A stretch of DNA of 64,000 nucleotides from Nitrospira sp. (GTDB taxonomy: Bacteria; Nitrospirota; Nitrospiria; Nitrospirales; Nitrospiraceae), in contig JARFXP010000001.1 in the NCBI GenBank assembly GCA_029194675.1, forward strand, positions 1,761,352 through 1,825,351. Reading direction: 5' to 3'. The position numbers were made by a program, and so were the translations under genes. The number at the start of each line of letters is the position of its first letter. The stretch's first letter is position 1. Below the pieces are notes generated by a model, which was not told the origin of the DNA, searched no databases, and worked only from the letters and a program-made list of their open reading frames with translations. Below are positions 50,017 to 60,253 of the stretch, piece after piece.

Positions 50017-51984
50017 CTACAAGAGTGCTTGGATGATGGTAATGGTGTAGAACTTTGTGACTCCATTCGGTGCCGTGACGGTGATCGTCACCGGTGTGGC
50101 CGTCCCCGGCCCACCGAGCGGAATGGTCGCTTGACCGGTCGCTTGTCCAGCCCCGGGATCAGCAATCGACCCGGACAGGATCGCATTCGAGTCAGACTTG
50201 GTCGCGGAGACCGTCACGCTCGCGACATTGGCTGGAACGCCCACCGTGTAGACTGTCGTGCTTGGAGCAAAGCCAGGAACCAAGGAGCCTTCCACCGTCA
50301 AGGCCGACAGATTATTGTCATCCGATGCTGCGCGGTTTACGGTGATGGAATATATTTGCGGGGTTCCATCTTGGGCCGTTACGGTGATGGACACTGATGT
50401 GGGTGTCCCTGCTCCATTCAGCGAAATGGTCGCCTGTCCCGTTGCAAGCCCTGCTCCGGCAGTCACTGAGCCGGTCATCGTTGCAATCGGATCGGCCTTG
50501 GTAGCTGACACGGTCACCTCGGTGACGCCGGTCGCCACGTTCACCATGTAGGCGGTAATGTTCGGAGCGAAGGTCGGAGACAAATTTTGAGCCACGGTGC
50601 CTGTCGTCACGGTCAAGGCTGACAGGTTGTTGTTGCTCGAGAGCCTCCTTACGATGATGTTGTATGTCTTTGGGCTTCCAATCTGGGGTGTGACTGTGAT
50701 CGACACAGGTGTTTCTGATCCTTGCTCGCCCAGTGTAACGTGTGCTTGCCCCGTTGCGGTCCCAGCCGGAACCGTTACGCTACCAATGGTCATGCCGGCA
50801 TTCCGGTCCGACTTGGTTGCTGAAACCGTCACGCTGGTGACGTTGGATGCAACGTCCACCCTATAGGTCGTGGCATTCCGAGCAAAGGGTGGAGACAAGG
50901 TTTGAATCGCGTTGCCTGACCTCACTATCAATGCCGACAGGTTGTTGTCGTTTGACGGAGCCCTATCGACAACTACGACATAGATATTCCGATTCCCGTT
51001 CTGTGCGGTGACTATTATATTGATAATGGTGTTCGAGTCCGGTTGGCCCAACGCAATGAGGCGAGCCTCTCCGGAGTTAATGTTGGATGGCTGCCCGCTG
51101 TTCACTATTAGGCTCATGCTCGCATTGGAATTCGGTGGCAGCTCCGGCCTCACCGTCACGCTTGTTATGGTGCTTGCGACGTTCACCGGGTAACTGGTTG
51201 TGGTAGGGCTGAACGAGATCAGGTTTGTAGTTCCAGTTCCCGATGAAACAGTTAAGCTCTGCAAGGTGTTAATGCTCGATAACCCGCCACGATTCACGAG
51301 AATCGTGTAGCTTTTCTTAGTTCCGTCCTGGGCTGTCACTTCGATCGTAATGAGAGTGTTCTGACCGGCGGGATTGAGGGTGATTGGCCGGGCCTGCCCG
51401 GAGGTTGCGGCCTGCCCATTCACCGCTATTGTCGCGGCAAGATCCTGAAGGGTCGGCGTTACCTCGACGCTTCCGACGGTGCTGGCAACATCGACTGTGT
51501 AGTTGAGTGTGTTCTCATTGAATGCGATGGGCGGGGTGCCCGGCGAAACGGTTAAGTTCTGTAACGAGTTGTTCCCATTTGGGCCGGCTCTCACCAGAAG
51601 GACTGTGTAGGTCCTCGAATTCGTGTCCGATTCCGACACGACGATGCTCACCGGCGTCGTCGTGCCTGCCGCGCCCAGGGGAATAACGCTGCTTGTCGTG
51701 GCCTGGCCATTGATCGTGACCGTATCGCCCGCTACGGCCGGTTGTGCGGTGACCCTCACACTCGTGACGTCGCTGGTGAGGTTGACATTGTATTCAGTGG
51801 TGCCGCCGGTAAAGGCCGGTTGGAGTGTTGCGGTAGTGGTTCCGGTAGTGACCGTCAAGCTGGCGAGTTCGACCACTGGATTTACGGTCGCCGAGTCCCC
51901 ACAGCCAGCGGCTATCAAGCCGATCACGATAAGCAAGACGGCGGTTAGATACTGTCTCACGACGGTCACAGTATGCATGGTCAT
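50017..51984 (-). CDS. Cadherin-like beta-sandwich repeat lipoprotein, 6 repeats (paralogue 4)
   Basis: A 655-residue paralogue that starts MTMHTVTVVRQYLTAVLLIV with lipobox IAAGC. Repeats 1-3 resemble those of paralogues 2 and 3 (GDTVTINGQATTSS; NINSGEAR), while repeats 4-6 resemble those of paralogues 1 and 5 (NNLSALxV, VSATKSDxNA). The array has therefore been mixed by recombination between genes. A copy of the dispersed repeat lies just upstream of its start (52008-52129). Confidence 0.87.
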   Translation of the reverse strand: MTMHTVTVVRQYLTAVLLIVIGLIAAGCGDSATVNPVVELASLTVTTGTTTATLQPAFTGGTTEYNVNLTSDVTSVRVTAQPAVAGDTVTINGQATTSSVIPLGAAGTTTPVSIVVSESDTNSRTYTVLLVRAGPNGNNSLQNLTVSPGTPPIAFNENTLNYTVDVASTVGSVEVTPTLQDLAATIAVNGQAATSGQARPITLNPAGQNTLITIEVTAQDGTKKSYTILVNRGGLSSINTLQSLTVSSGTGTTNLISFSPTTTSYPVNVASTITSVTVRPELPPNSNASMSLIVNSGQPSNINSGEARLIALGQPDSNTIINIIVTAQNGNRNIYVVVVDRAPSNDNNLSALIVRSGNAIQTLSPPFARNATTYRVDVASNVTSVTVSATKSDRNAGMTIGSVTVPAGTATGQAHVTLGEQGSETPVSITVTPQIGSPKTYNIIVRRLSSNNNLSALTVTTGTVAQNLSPTFAPNITAYMVNVATGVTEVTVSATKADPIATMTGSVTAGAGLATGQATISLNGAGTPTSVSITVTAQDGTPQIYSITVNRAASDDNNLSALTVEGSLVPGFAPSTTVYTVGVPANVASVTVSATKSDSNAILSGSIADPGAGQATGQATIPLGGPGTATPVTITVTAPNGVTKFYTITIIQALL

Positions 51985-52007
51985 GGGGTATTAGTCTCTT
52001 TCTCTAG

Positions 52008-52129
52008 CAGGATGCTGAAACAGTCCGCCAGCGGCGTTCTCGCATCGTTCAGAGGCTCAACGTACCGAAGCGTACGCCTCGCCTCTTCGCTCGCTGCGGC
52101 CTTGCTGGACAGCCTTTTTGAGCATCCTG
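52008..52129. repeat. dispersed 122-bp repeat with inverted ends
   Basis: Begins CAGGATGCTGAAACAGTCCG and ends GCCTTTTTGAGCATCCTG. The ends are imperfect inverted repeats (CAGGATGCTSAAA). The middle holds CGCCTCTTCGCTCGCTGCGGCC, shared with 40899-41079. The compact size, inverted ends and lack of coding capacity make it MITE-like. I associate this sequence with Nitrospira genomes from memory, which is unverified here. Confidence 0.75.
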
Positions 52130-52224
52130 AAGGTATTCTGACGTGATCACCATATGGACAATTCAAAGTCATATTGTGGGCGTTAACCAAGTTTTTCCGC
52201 AGCCTGCTAGAGGCGTGAAGCGTA

Positions 52225-53544
52225 CTATAAGAGTGCTCGGGTGATGGTAATGGTGTATGGCTTTGAGGCTCCATTCGGTGCCGTGACGATGATCGACACC
52301 GTTCTTGGTATCAATGGTACGAGTAGAAACGTTGCTTGGCCTGTTGCGACCCCTGTCCCAGCCGTGACGTCACCGGACAACACTGCATCTGAATCAGACT
52401 TGGTCGCGGAGACCGTCGCGCTGGCGACACTGGGTGGAACGCCCACCGTGTAGGCTGTCGTGCTTGGAGCAAAATCAGGAACCAAGGAGCCTCCCGTCAC
52501 CGTCAAGGCCGACAGATTGTTGTCACTCGAGGGCGCCGCTCGGTTGACCGTGAGGGTGTAGGTCTTACTGTTTCCATTCGGGGCAGTGACGGTGATGATC
52601 ACAGGTGTCGACGTCCCTGGCCCACCGAGTGGAATGGTCGCTTGACCGGTGGCTTGCCCTACCCCGGGATCAGCGATCGAACCGGACAGGACCGCATTCG
52701 GGTCTGACTTGGTTGCGGAGACCGTCACCTCCGTGACCTCGGTCGCTACGTCCACGGCGTAGGTTAGGTGATTCGGGTCAACAAAAGCAGGAGTCAAAGA
52801 TCCCGGCGTCACGGTCAAGGCTGACAGATTATTGTCGCCTGAGAGGCGGTTCACAGTGATGTGGTAGGTTTTTTTGTTGCCATTTGGTGCGGTTACTTCG
52901 ATTGACACAGGGGTGGCTGTTCCCGGCCCACCGAGCGGAATGGTGGCTTGTCCGGTTGCGATTCCAGCCCCAGCAGTCAGCGAACCAGACATCACGGCAT
53001 TCGGATCGGATTTGGTGGCGGAGGCAGTCACGCTGGCGACGTCGGTTGCAACATTCACCGTGTAGCTCAGTGTGCCGGCAGCGAATGCGGGGGCAAGGGA
53101 GCCTGGCTCCACCGTCAACGCCGACAGATTGTTGTCGCTCGATAAGAGTCTCGTGACGGTGACCGTATAGGTGCTTTCCTGGCCCGTCTGTGACGTTAAG
53201 ACGATGGAGACGGTTGTGGTTGTTCCCGGTGCGCCTAACGGCACGGACCTCCCCTGCCCGACAGAGGTTGGGGTCCCATTGATTGTCATGGTTGTCGTGC
53301 TGTCCTTAGGGGCGGCTGTCACGGTGACGGCGGTCGCCGATGTCGGCGCATCGACCGTATAGTCGGTAGTATTGCTGGAAAACGCCGGCTGGAGGTCGCC
53401 GGGAGTGACCGCCAGGCTGGAAAGCGGTACCTGAACTTCATCCGAGATCGACGCGGAGTCTTTGCAGCCATAAGCGCTCAAGCCGATTGCGGAGATAAGG
53501 ACGGCGACGAACCGTTGTCCAGGGTAGATATGATTCCGTCTCAT
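52225..53544 (-). CDS. Cadherin-like beta-sandwich repeat lipoprotein, 4 repeats (paralogue 5)
   Basis: A 439-residue lipoprotein from the ATG at 53544 (MRRNHIYPGQRFVAVLISAI), with lipobox SAYGC. I prefer this start over the open frame to 53607 because it aligns with the sister genes. Four Cadherin-like repeats follow, with DNNLSALTVxPGSLxPAF landmarks. Its first repeat (SSNTTDYTVDAPTSATAVTVTAA) is closest to that of paralogue 1. Confidence 0.86.
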   Translation of the reverse strand: MRRNHIYPGQRFVAVLISAIGLSAYGCKDSASISDEVQVPLSSLAVTPGDLQPAFSSNTTDYTVDAPTSATAVTVTAAPKDSTTTMTINGTPTSVGQGRSVPLGAPGTTTTVSIVLTSQTGQESTYTVTVTRLLSSDNNLSALTVEPGSLAPAFAAGTLSYTVNVATDVASVTASATKSDPNAVMSGSLTAGAGIATGQATIPLGGPGTATPVSIEVTAPNGNKKTYHITVNRLSGDNNLSALTVTPGSLTPAFVDPNHLTYAVDVATEVTEVTVSATKSDPNAVLSGSIADPGVGQATGQATIPLGGPGTSTPVIITVTAPNGNSKTYTLTVNRAAPSSDNNLSALTVTGGSLVPDFAPSTTAYTVGVPPSVASATVSATKSDSDAVLSGDVTAGTGVATGQATFLLVPLIPRTVSIIVTAPNGASKPYTITITRALL

Positions 53545-53875
53545 GTAAAGCCGGTCGTGTTCATTCGATGTTGTGAGTGGGGAACTGTTCATTTTTTTGA
53601 ACCGCACCCATGGATGCCGATATTACAGGAGGATAATCGGTCCGGTCTACCTCTGCTAGTGCGAGGGCGACCAGATGCTGGATAGTGTGACCGCTCTCCG
53701 GGTGGTCCCGGTTCGAATCTGAACGAGATGAATGGGTACGTCGTGATCGAGATACGAGCGAGGGTTGGAATTACATGGAAAGAATCTCGTCATCACCCGG
53801 TCTGATAACTAAAGAGCCCCATTTGCGTTAGTCGTCATCTTCTTTATATTCATGGTCTCCATTCTGCCCTCTATT
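53545..53875. other. 331-bp gap between paralogue 5 and the broken sixth copy
   Basis: No gene and no clear signal. It includes the upstream region of paralogue 5; no well-spaced promoter hexamers were found. Confidence 0.35.
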
Positions 53876-54155
53876 TCAATTGTCATCGCTGGTTCCGTCT
53901 CCATCATTGTTTCCGTTATCTCCCTTGGATGCGCGGTTAACGGTTATGCGGTAGGTCTTGGCGTTTCCATTCGGCGGGTTAACGCGAATGATAATGTTGG
54001 TGCTCGACCCCCTCATCTCCAAGAAAGATTTCACGCGCCTGGCCTGAGCTGGTTTCCTGTCCATTGACCTCCATGCTGGCATTTGTGTCCTGAAGGGTCG
54101 CGGTGACGGTGACGCTCGTCACGTTGTGCTCCACGTTCACCGTATACCTCCTTCT
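53876..54155 (-). pseudogene. C-terminal fragment of a sixth Cadherin-like lipoprotein, frameshifted and cut by an IS
   Basis: Minus-strand codons read RRRYTVNVEHNVTSVTVTAT, then LQDTNASMEVNGQETSSGQA and IFLGDEG, in one frame. The matching end (SSTNIIIRVNPPNGNAKTYR, then ITVNRASKGDNG and an Asn/Asp-rich tail) lies in the next frame. One extra G in a G5 run (54008-54012 as C5 on the plus strand) explains the break. The 5' part is missing: the IS1182-like inverted repeat starts at 54156. Confidence 0.8.
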
Positions 54156-55467
54156 AGGAGCCTGGCCGACATTGACCCCCCACTTGTGTGCAGCCGTGGA
54201 TTCGGTCATCGACGGAGTGCCGAGTGAGGCGGCTACGTGATGACCACTCGAACCTTTCGCCCCTACGATCCTGATGACTTGTGACTGTTGCCGCCGTCAC
54301 CGCGCGAGTGGTTGCCGGAGGACCACCTGGCGTACTTCGTGACGGATCTGGTGGAGGAACTGAATCTCACGCCCATCCTCGCCACCTATGGCGGCGTAAC
54401 GCGTGGCACGGTGCCGTATCATCCCCAGCTGCTGGTCACGGTATTGCGGTATGCCTATGCCGTGGGGATTCCGGCCTCGCGGCAGATTGCGCGGGAACTG
54501 GAAGAGGATGTGGCGTTTCGGGTGCTGGCGGCCAATCAGCGGCCGGATTTCCGGCCCCTCAGTGACGTTCGGAAGCCGCATCTGACAGCATTGGCTGATC
54601 GGTTTGTGCAGGTCCTGAAGCTCTGCCAGCGGGCGGGCTTGGTGAAGCTGAGGCACATCGCGCTGGATGGGACGAAGGTCAAGGCCAATGCCTCGAACAA
54701 GGCCATGCGTTATGGTCGGATGGTGACGGAAGCCGCGCGGCTCACGGCGGAAGTCGAACGGCTGTTGACGCAGGCGGAAGCCACCGATGCTCAGGACGAT
54801 GCGGCGTATGGCCCCGACCGGCGGGGCGATGAACGGCCCGCCGAACTTGCGCGCCGCGAGCAGCGGCTCCAGACCATTCGGGCCGCCAAGGCCGTGCTGG
54901 AGCAGGTGCTGGTGAATACCGAGCAGGTCCCCCGGATCGTGACGATGGACGCGGGCTCTTGCAGCGAGGCGAACGTCATGGCCCTCACGGCGCTGGGCTG
55001 TACGCCGCTCATCCCGCCGGATCGCCAACTCCATAGCCCGGTGGTGCTGAGAGCTTCCCGTGGACGACCGCCCGCGGGCTTGTCGGTCGCCGATCGGATG
55101 CGCCGCACGCTCCGCACGACGCGCGGGCGACGATGCTATGCTCAGCGCAAAGCGATTGGCGAGCCGGTCTTCGGTCAGATCACGCAGGGCCGGGGCTATC
55201 GGCAGTTCTTGTTACGCGGGATGCGGCAGGTGCGTGGGGAATGGGCGCTGATCTGTCCGACCCCCAATGTGCGTAAGCTCTGGACCGCCCTCTGTCGGCA
55301 ACGGCGACGCCCCGGCGAGGGGCTACGGGCAGTGGGCAGAAGCCGGAAGGCGGAGCGGAACGTCTACGGGTAGTCGAAGATCGTAGGCGCATCCGTCTGT
55401 GGGTCCGCGAATACGGGCTCACCTGGAACGATCAGCCGGCGCTCAGGTCAATGTCGGACAGGCTCCT
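54156..55467 (+). mobile_element. IS1182-like element, 1312 bp, defective
   Basis: 22-bp terminal inverted repeats with one mismatch define the ends: AGGAGCCTGGCCGACATTGA (54156 onward) and its reverse complement up to 55467. One transposase frame lies inside, but it is damaged. No target duplication is visible. The sequences on the two sides are the remains of two unrelated genes, each lacking its 5' part. Confidence 0.8.
54240..55373 (+). pseudogene. IS1182-family transposase with a nonsense codon and an internal deletion
   Basis: From the natural ATG (54240) the frame reads MTTRTFRPYDPDDL, then TGA at 54282-54284, then LLPPSPREWLPEDHLAYFV, the usual IS1182 start. The stop thus interrupts the gene 15 codons in; re-initiation at the TTG at 54288 is conceivable. 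Catalytic Asp (ALDGTKVKAN), Asp (VTMDAGSCSEAN) and Glu (GEPVFGQITQGRG) remain. About 70 residues normally present between the charged helix (QRLQTIRAAKA) and LEQVLVNTEQVPR are missing, including the NFTDPxSRIM block. Probably inactive. Confidence 0.78.
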
Positions 55468-55551
55468 CGGTGGTTCGATTCAGACGTGGGGTGGTATCAT
55501 GAGCCGCATTATCGATCTGAGAGGTGCCTGCAATTTCGGGAATGTGCCTGT

Positions 55552-55899
55552 TGAACCTCCCTATACGGAGACGCCGAACGGGTGCATCGGGGAGAGAGGG
55601 GCCCGGCTGCCCAGCACGAGCGGATCATGAAACGTCTCACGCAGGGACTGTCGCTCACGACCCGACAGCAACTGGAGATCGAGCCGATCGTCAGTCGCGC
55701 TCATGTCGCAATTCTCGAGCTGCGCTTTTCGCATCAAGGGGAAATTGAACAGATCTTGAGCGAGGGACTGGCGGACATAAAGGAGAAGCTGTCCCCGGAG
55801 CAGCAGTCGGAACTGGATGAGATGTATGCGGGACTGCAACAGCGGTGGCAACTTTCCCGTGGCTATCTGGAAATTCACAAAAAGGGTGCACAGCCCTAG
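55552..55899 (+). pseudogene. 5'-truncated Spy/CpxP-like periplasmic metal-sensor protein
   Basis: From 55555 the frame reads TSLYGDAERVHRGERGPAAQ, then ERIMKRLTQGLSLTTRQQLE, and continues to the KKGAQP stop at 55899. The LTxxQ-type repeat ([21 protein letters not shown]) and an all-helical prediction resemble Spy/CpxP-like proteins next to metal or drug efflux genes. There is no signal peptide or membrane anchor. It could start at the ATG at 55627 as a 90-residue protein, but the family normally has an N-terminal export signal, so loss of the 5' end beside the IS is likelier. It ends 11 bp before mdtA. Confidence 0.55.
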
Positions 55900-55910
55900 T
55901 AGGCAGCGGC

Positions 55911-57140
55911 ATGTCTGAACCGATTCGCTTTGCAACTACACTGAAACGTTGGGTGTTAGGGCTGTCCGCGGCCTGTCTCCTTGCCCTGGGAGGGTATGCA
56001 CTCCTGGCGAAGTCAGGCGAGAATCCGTCACGCGCCGGTCAGGCATCGGGAGGCGCACGCCCATTTCCGGTGGTGGTGGCGACGGCAAAAACAGGCGACA
56101 TCGGTATCTATCTCAACGGACTCGGATCGGTTGTGCCGTTGAATACCGTCAATGTGAAGAGCCGGGTCGATGGACAACTCATGAGGGTGTTGTTTCAAGA
56201 AGGGCAGCTCGTTCGGAAGGGCGACCTCTTGGCGGAGATCGACCCGCGACCGTTCGAAGTACAATTGCTCCAGGCTGAGGGACAGATGGCTCGCGATCTG
56301 GCGCAATTGACCAATGCGCGGCTGGACTGGCAGCGGTACAAGGGGTTGTATGAACAGGGATACGTTCCCAAGCAACAACTGGATACTCAGGATGCCATGG
56401 TGCGTCAGCTGGAAGGGATCGTGAAGGCCGACCAAAGCCAGATCGACAATGCCAAATTGCAACTGGGCTATAGCCACATCACAGCGTCCATCAGCGGGCG
56501 GGTGGGTTTGCGTCTGGTGGACCCCGGCAACATGGTCCACGCAAACGACAACAATGGTCTGCTGGTCATCACACAACTCATGCCGATTGGGGTCGTCTTT
56601 GCCATTCCGGAGGATAATTTGCCGGGAGTTTTGGAACGACTCAAAATGGGCGAACGACTGACCGTCGACGCGTTCGATCGGGAGCAGAAGAAGAAACTGG
56701 CCACCGGCGTGCTCCTGACGGTCGACAATCAGATCGATCCGAACACCGGCACCGTGCGACTCAAGGCGGTGTTTCCGAACGAGGACGGCGCTTTGTTCCC
56801 GAATCAGTTCGTCAACGCCCGCCTGTTGTTGGAAGTGAAACATGGCGTCACGATCGTGCCATCCGTCGCCGTTCAACGGGGAGCAAGAGGCACCTTTGTC
56901 TATATTGTGAATAACGACTGGACAGTGGCCGTACGGACCGTTGCGGTCGGTGCATCTCAAGGCGAGGACACATCGATTACCTCCGGTCTCTCGCCCGATG
57001 AATTGGTTGTGGTGGACGGCACTGAGAAACTCCGCGAAGGCAGCAAGGTCGAAGTGCGGAACCAGAACGACCAGCCAGTCAAAGGTCTTGATGCGCTTCC
57101 ATCCGGATCCGAGATGCCGCAGCAAGGCGCCAGATCGTGA
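55911..57140 (+). CDS. mdtA: MdtA-like RND efflux periplasmic adaptor
   Basis: Membrane-fusion protein linking an inner-membrane RND pump to an outer-membrane channel, 409 residues. An N-terminal membrane anchor ([20 protein letters not shown]) is followed by the biotinyl-lipoyl half ([20 protein letters not shown]), an alpha-hairpin ([20 protein letters not shown]), the second lipoyl half ([18 protein letters not shown]) and beta-barrel/proximal domains. The ATG at 55911 is chosen over an open upstream frame. It overlaps mdtB by 4 bp (GTGA). No outer-membrane TolC-type gene follows. Confidence 0.92.
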   Translation: MSEPIRFATTLKRWVLGLSAACLLALGGYALLAKSGENPSRAGQASGGARPFPVVVATAKTGDIGIYLNGLGSVVPLNTVNVKSRVDGQLMRVLFQEGQLVRKGDLLAEIDPRPFEVQLLQAEGQMARDLAQLTNARLDWQRYKGLYEQGYVPKQQLDTQDAMVRQLEGIVKADQSQIDNAKLQLGYSHITASISGRVGLRLVDPGNMVHANDNNGLLVITQLMPIGVVFAIPEDNLPGVLERLKMGERLTVDAFDREQKKKLATGVLLTVDNQIDPNTGTVRLKAVFPNEDGALFPNQFVNARLLLEVKHGVTIVPSVAVQRGARGTFVYIVNNDWTVAVRTVAVGASQGEDTSITSGLSPDELVVVDGTEKLREGSKVEVRNQNDQPVKGLDALPSGSEMPQQGARS

Positions 57141-60100
57141 ATCCGTCCCGGCTCTTCATCATGCGGCCTGTGGCGACCGCCTTATCGATGGTTGCCATCC
57201 TCCTGGCCGGAGTGCTGGCCTATCGTCAGTTGTCGGTCTCGGCCCTTCCCCAGATTGATTACCCCACGATACAGGTCTTGACCTTTTATCCAGGCGCCAG
57301 TCCGGACGTCATGGCATCGTCTGTGACCGCGCCGCTCGAACGACAGTTCGGGCAGATGCCTGGTCTGAATCAGATGACCTCAACGAGTTCGAACGGCTGT
57401 TCAGTGGTGACGCTGCAATTCGGCCTCGATCTGAGCTTGGATGTGGCCGAGCAACAGGTACAGGCTTCGATCAATGCCGCCTCCACATTCCTCCCGCGCG
57501 ATCTTCCGAACCCGCCGGTCTATAACAAGGTCAATCCGGCCGATGCGCCGATCCTGACCCTGGCTTTGACGTCGAGTACGTTGCCGTTGCCTCAGGTCCA
57601 GGACCTGGCCGAAACCAGGCTCGCGCAGAAAATTTCCCAGGTCTCCGGCGTGGGGCTCGTCAGCATCAGCGGCGGCCAGCGGCCGGCCGTGCGTATCCGG
57701 GCGAATCCCCGAGCCCTGTCGGCCTACGGACTGACGTTGGAAGATCTGCGCATGACCGTGGCCGCCGCCAACGTTAATCAGGCCAAAGGCGCATTCCATG
57801 GACAGCGGAGAGCCTCCATCATCAACGCGACCGATCAGTTGCTGTCGAGCCGCGAGTACCGGCCGCTGATCGTCGCCTACCGCAAGGGCGCGCCCGTCCA
57901 CTTATCCGACGTCGCCGACGTCGTCGACGACGTGGAAAACGTCAGGCTGGCGGCCTGGATGGACGAGACGCCGGCCATCCTCGTCAATATCCAACGGCAA
58001 CCGGGAGCCAATGTCATTGAAGTGGTGGATCGAATCAAGCAGATCCTGCCGCAACTCCAGAGCGCGTTGCCGTCCTCCGTGCAGGTCACGATGCTGACCG
58101 ACCGGACCACCTCCATCCGGGCATCCGTCCGCGACGTGCAGTTCGAGCTCATGCTCGCCGTTGCCCTCGTGATCATGGTCATTTTTCTTTTTCTTCGCAC
58201 CCTGTCGGCTACGGCCACTCCCGCCGTGGCGGTTCCATTGTCGCTCGTGGGCACCTTCGGCGCGATGTACCTGATGGGGTTCAGCCTCAACAACCTGACC
58301 TTGATGGCCCTCACGATTTCGACCGGGTTCGTCGTTGACGACGCAATCGTCATGATCGAAAACATCTCGCGATACATTGAGCGGGGTGAGTCACCGTTTC
58401 AGGCCGCGCTCAAAGGATCGGAGCAGATCGCGTTCACGATTCTCTCGCTATCCATCTCGCTCATCGCGGTGCTGATCCCGCTTCTATTCATGGGGGACGT
58501 GGTGGGGCGCTTATTTAGAGAATTTTCCGTCACGCTGAGTATCACGATCCTGATTTCGGCCGTCGTCTCGCTCACGGTGACACCGATGATGTGCGCCCGA
58601 CTGCTGCGCCACCGCCGTGCGGCGGAACAGGGAGCCTTTTACCGCCGGACGCAAGGGGTGTTCGACCGCACCATCGCGGCCTACGGCAGGACGCTCCGAT
58701 GGGCACTGAACCATCAGTCCGCCACGCTGGCAGTGGCGGTCGGGATGCTCCTGTTCACGATCGTGCTGTATGTGGCCGTGCCCAAGGGCTTCTTCCCCGT
58801 GCAGGATACGGGGGCGATCCTGGGCATTTCCGAAGCGGCCCAGTCGATCTCGTTCACCGCCATGGCCGAACGCCAGCAAGCACTGGCCCGCGCCATCCTC
58901 GCCGATCCGGCCGTGGCCAGCCTGTCTTCCTTCATCGGCGTGGATGGGATCAACACGACGCTCAACAGCGGACGGATCCAGATCAATCTGAAACCCTTGG
59001 CCGAACGCCGGGTCGGCGTACAGGACGTGATTTTTCGGCTGCAAGATCATGTGGCGAACGTGGATGGCATTACCTTGTTCCTGCAGCCGATGCAGGATTT
59101 GACCGTCGAGGATCGTGTCAGCCGCACCCAGTATCAATATACGTTGGAAGACGCGGATCCGGAGGAATTGAATCGATGGGCTCCCACGTTGGTCGAGGCG
59201 CTGCAGGCCTTGCCCGAATTGCGCGACGTGGGCAGCGACCAACAGGACAAGGGGCTCGCGTCCCTCTTGGTCATCGATCGCAGCACCGCCTCGCGGCTCG
59301 GCATCACACCTCAACTGATCGTCGACACCCTATATGACGCGTTCGGGCAACGACAGGTCTCCACGATGTTCACTCAGCTGAACCAGTATCGCGTCGTGCT
59401 CGAAGTGATGCCGGAATTCCAGAACGGCCCGCAGGCTCTCCAGTTTCTCGACATCCGGTCGTGGACCGGAGGTCAGGTTCCGCTGAACGTGTTTACCCAG
59501 TTCTCCGAAACGACGACCCCGCTGGCGATCAGCCGTCAGGGGCAGTTTCCCGCCGTCACCCTGTCATTCAATCTGGGACCGGGAACCTCCCTCGGTGAGG
59601 CCGTGACGGCGATCGAACGAGCGACGCAAGTGATCGGGCTGCCGGCCAGCATCCGGGGGAGTTTTCAAGGCACCGCCCAGGCGTTCCAAGCATCGTTGGC
59701 GAACGAAACGTGGCTGATACTCGCAGCGCTCGTCACCGTCTACATCGTACTCGGGATTCTGTACGAGAGCTACATTCACCCGCTTACGATTCTGTCCACG
59801 CTGCCATCGGCGGGGGTCGGCGCACTGCTGGCGTTGATGCTCTTCCAAACCGAATTCAGTGTGATCGCACTGATCGGGATCATTCTCTTGATCGGGATCG
59901 TGAAGAAGAACGCGATCATGATGATCGACTTTGCGCTCGGCGCGGAACGCAAGGAAGGACGACCGCCGGTAGAGGCGATCTACGAGGCTTGCCTGTTACG
60001 CTTCCGGCCGATCATGATGACGACGATGGCCGCTCTGCTCGGAGCACTGCCGCTGGCCATCGGTTCCGGAGTCGGATCCGAACTGCGGCATCCGCTCGGA

Positions 60101-60253
60101 ATCGTCATCATCGGCGGGCTCGTACTGAGTCAGGCTCTGACGCTGTACACCACGCCGGTCGTCTACCTCGCATTCGACCGACTGGCGCGCCGTCTCCGTT
60201 TGCGGCAGTCTTCGACACTCAGGACGGAAGCGGTGACTCCCGGCACGCTATGA
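57137..60253 (+). CDS. mdtB: MdtB-like RND efflux permease
   Basis: Proton-driven inner-membrane transporter of the HAE1 group, 1038 residues, starting at a GTG that overlaps the mdtA stop. It opens [20 protein letters not shown] and shows the MdtB-type porter region ([37 protein letters not shown]). The proton relay aspartates are in [15 protein letters not shown]. Twelve transmembrane segments are expected in two sets of six. It works with mdtC, as MdtB/MdtC hetero-trimers do in E. coli. The substrate is unknown. Confidence 0.94.
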   Translation: MNPSRLFIMRPVATALSMVAILLAGVLAYRQLSVSALPQIDYPTIQVLTFYPGASPDVMASSVTAPLERQFGQMPGLNQMTSTSSNGCSVVTLQFGLDLSLDVAEQQVQASINAASTFLPRDLPNPPVYNKVNPADAPILTLALTSSTLPLPQVQDLAETRLAQKISQVSGVGLVSISGGQRPAVRIRANPRALSAYGLTLEDLRMTVAAANVNQAKGAFHGQRRASIINATDQLLSSREYRPLIVAYRKGAPVHLSDVADVVDDVENVRLAAWMDETPAILVNIQRQPGANVIEVVDRIKQILPQLQSALPSSVQVTMLTDRTTSIRASVRDVQFELMLAVALVIMVIFLFLRTLSATATPAVAVPLSLVGTFGAMYLMGFSLNNLTLMALTISTGFVVDDAIVMIENISRYIERGESPFQAALKGSEQIAFTILSLSISLIAVLIPLLFMGDVVGRLFREFSVTLSITILISAVVSLTVTPMMCARLLRHRRAAEQGAFYRRTQGVFDRTIAAYGRTLRWALNHQSATLAVAVGMLLFTIVLYVAVPKGFFPVQDTGAILGISEAAQSISFTAMAERQQALARAILADPAVASLSSFIGVDGINTTLNSGRIQINLKPLAERRVGVQDVIFRLQDHVANVDGITLFLQPMQDLTVEDRVSRTQYQYTLEDADPEELNRWAPTLVEALQALPELRDVGSDQQDKGLASLLVIDRSTASRLGITPQLIVDTLYDAFGQRQVSTMFTQLNQYRVVLEVMPEFQNGPQALQFLDIRSWTGGQVPLNVFTQFSETTTPLAISRQGQFPAVTLSFNLGPGTSLGEAVTAIERATQVIGLPASIRGSFQGTAQAFQASLANETWLILAALVTVYIVLGILYESYIHPLTILSTLPSAGVGALLALMLFQTEFSVIALIGIILLIGIVKKNAIMMIDFALGAERKEGRPPVEAIYEACLLRFRPIMMTTMAALLGALPLAIGSGVGSELRHPLGIVIIGGLVLSQALTLYTTPVVYLAFDRLARRLRLRQSSTLRTEAVTPGTL

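Noticed and set aside
49734..50066. 110-codon minus-strand frame after paralogue 3
   Set aside because: It overlaps paralogue 4 by 50 bp in another frame, and its composition (Ser/Arg/His-rich) looks like non-coding sequence.
44827..53544. Regularly spaced repeats that could suggest a CRISPR array or tandem satellite
   Set aside because: The repeats are about 280 bp, in frame, diverged at third positions and code for Cadherin-like domains. No 25-40 bp repeat with unique spacers is present.
54297..55034. 245-codon minus-strand frame opposite the IS1182-like transposase
   Set aside because: It is antisense to a recognisable transposase and has no features of its own.
59710..60249. Upstream extension of the mdtC frame into mdtB
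   Set aside because: The extra 180 codons are an Arg-rich off-frame reading of mdtB. The ATG at 60250 overlapping the mdtB stop gives the normal MdtC start.
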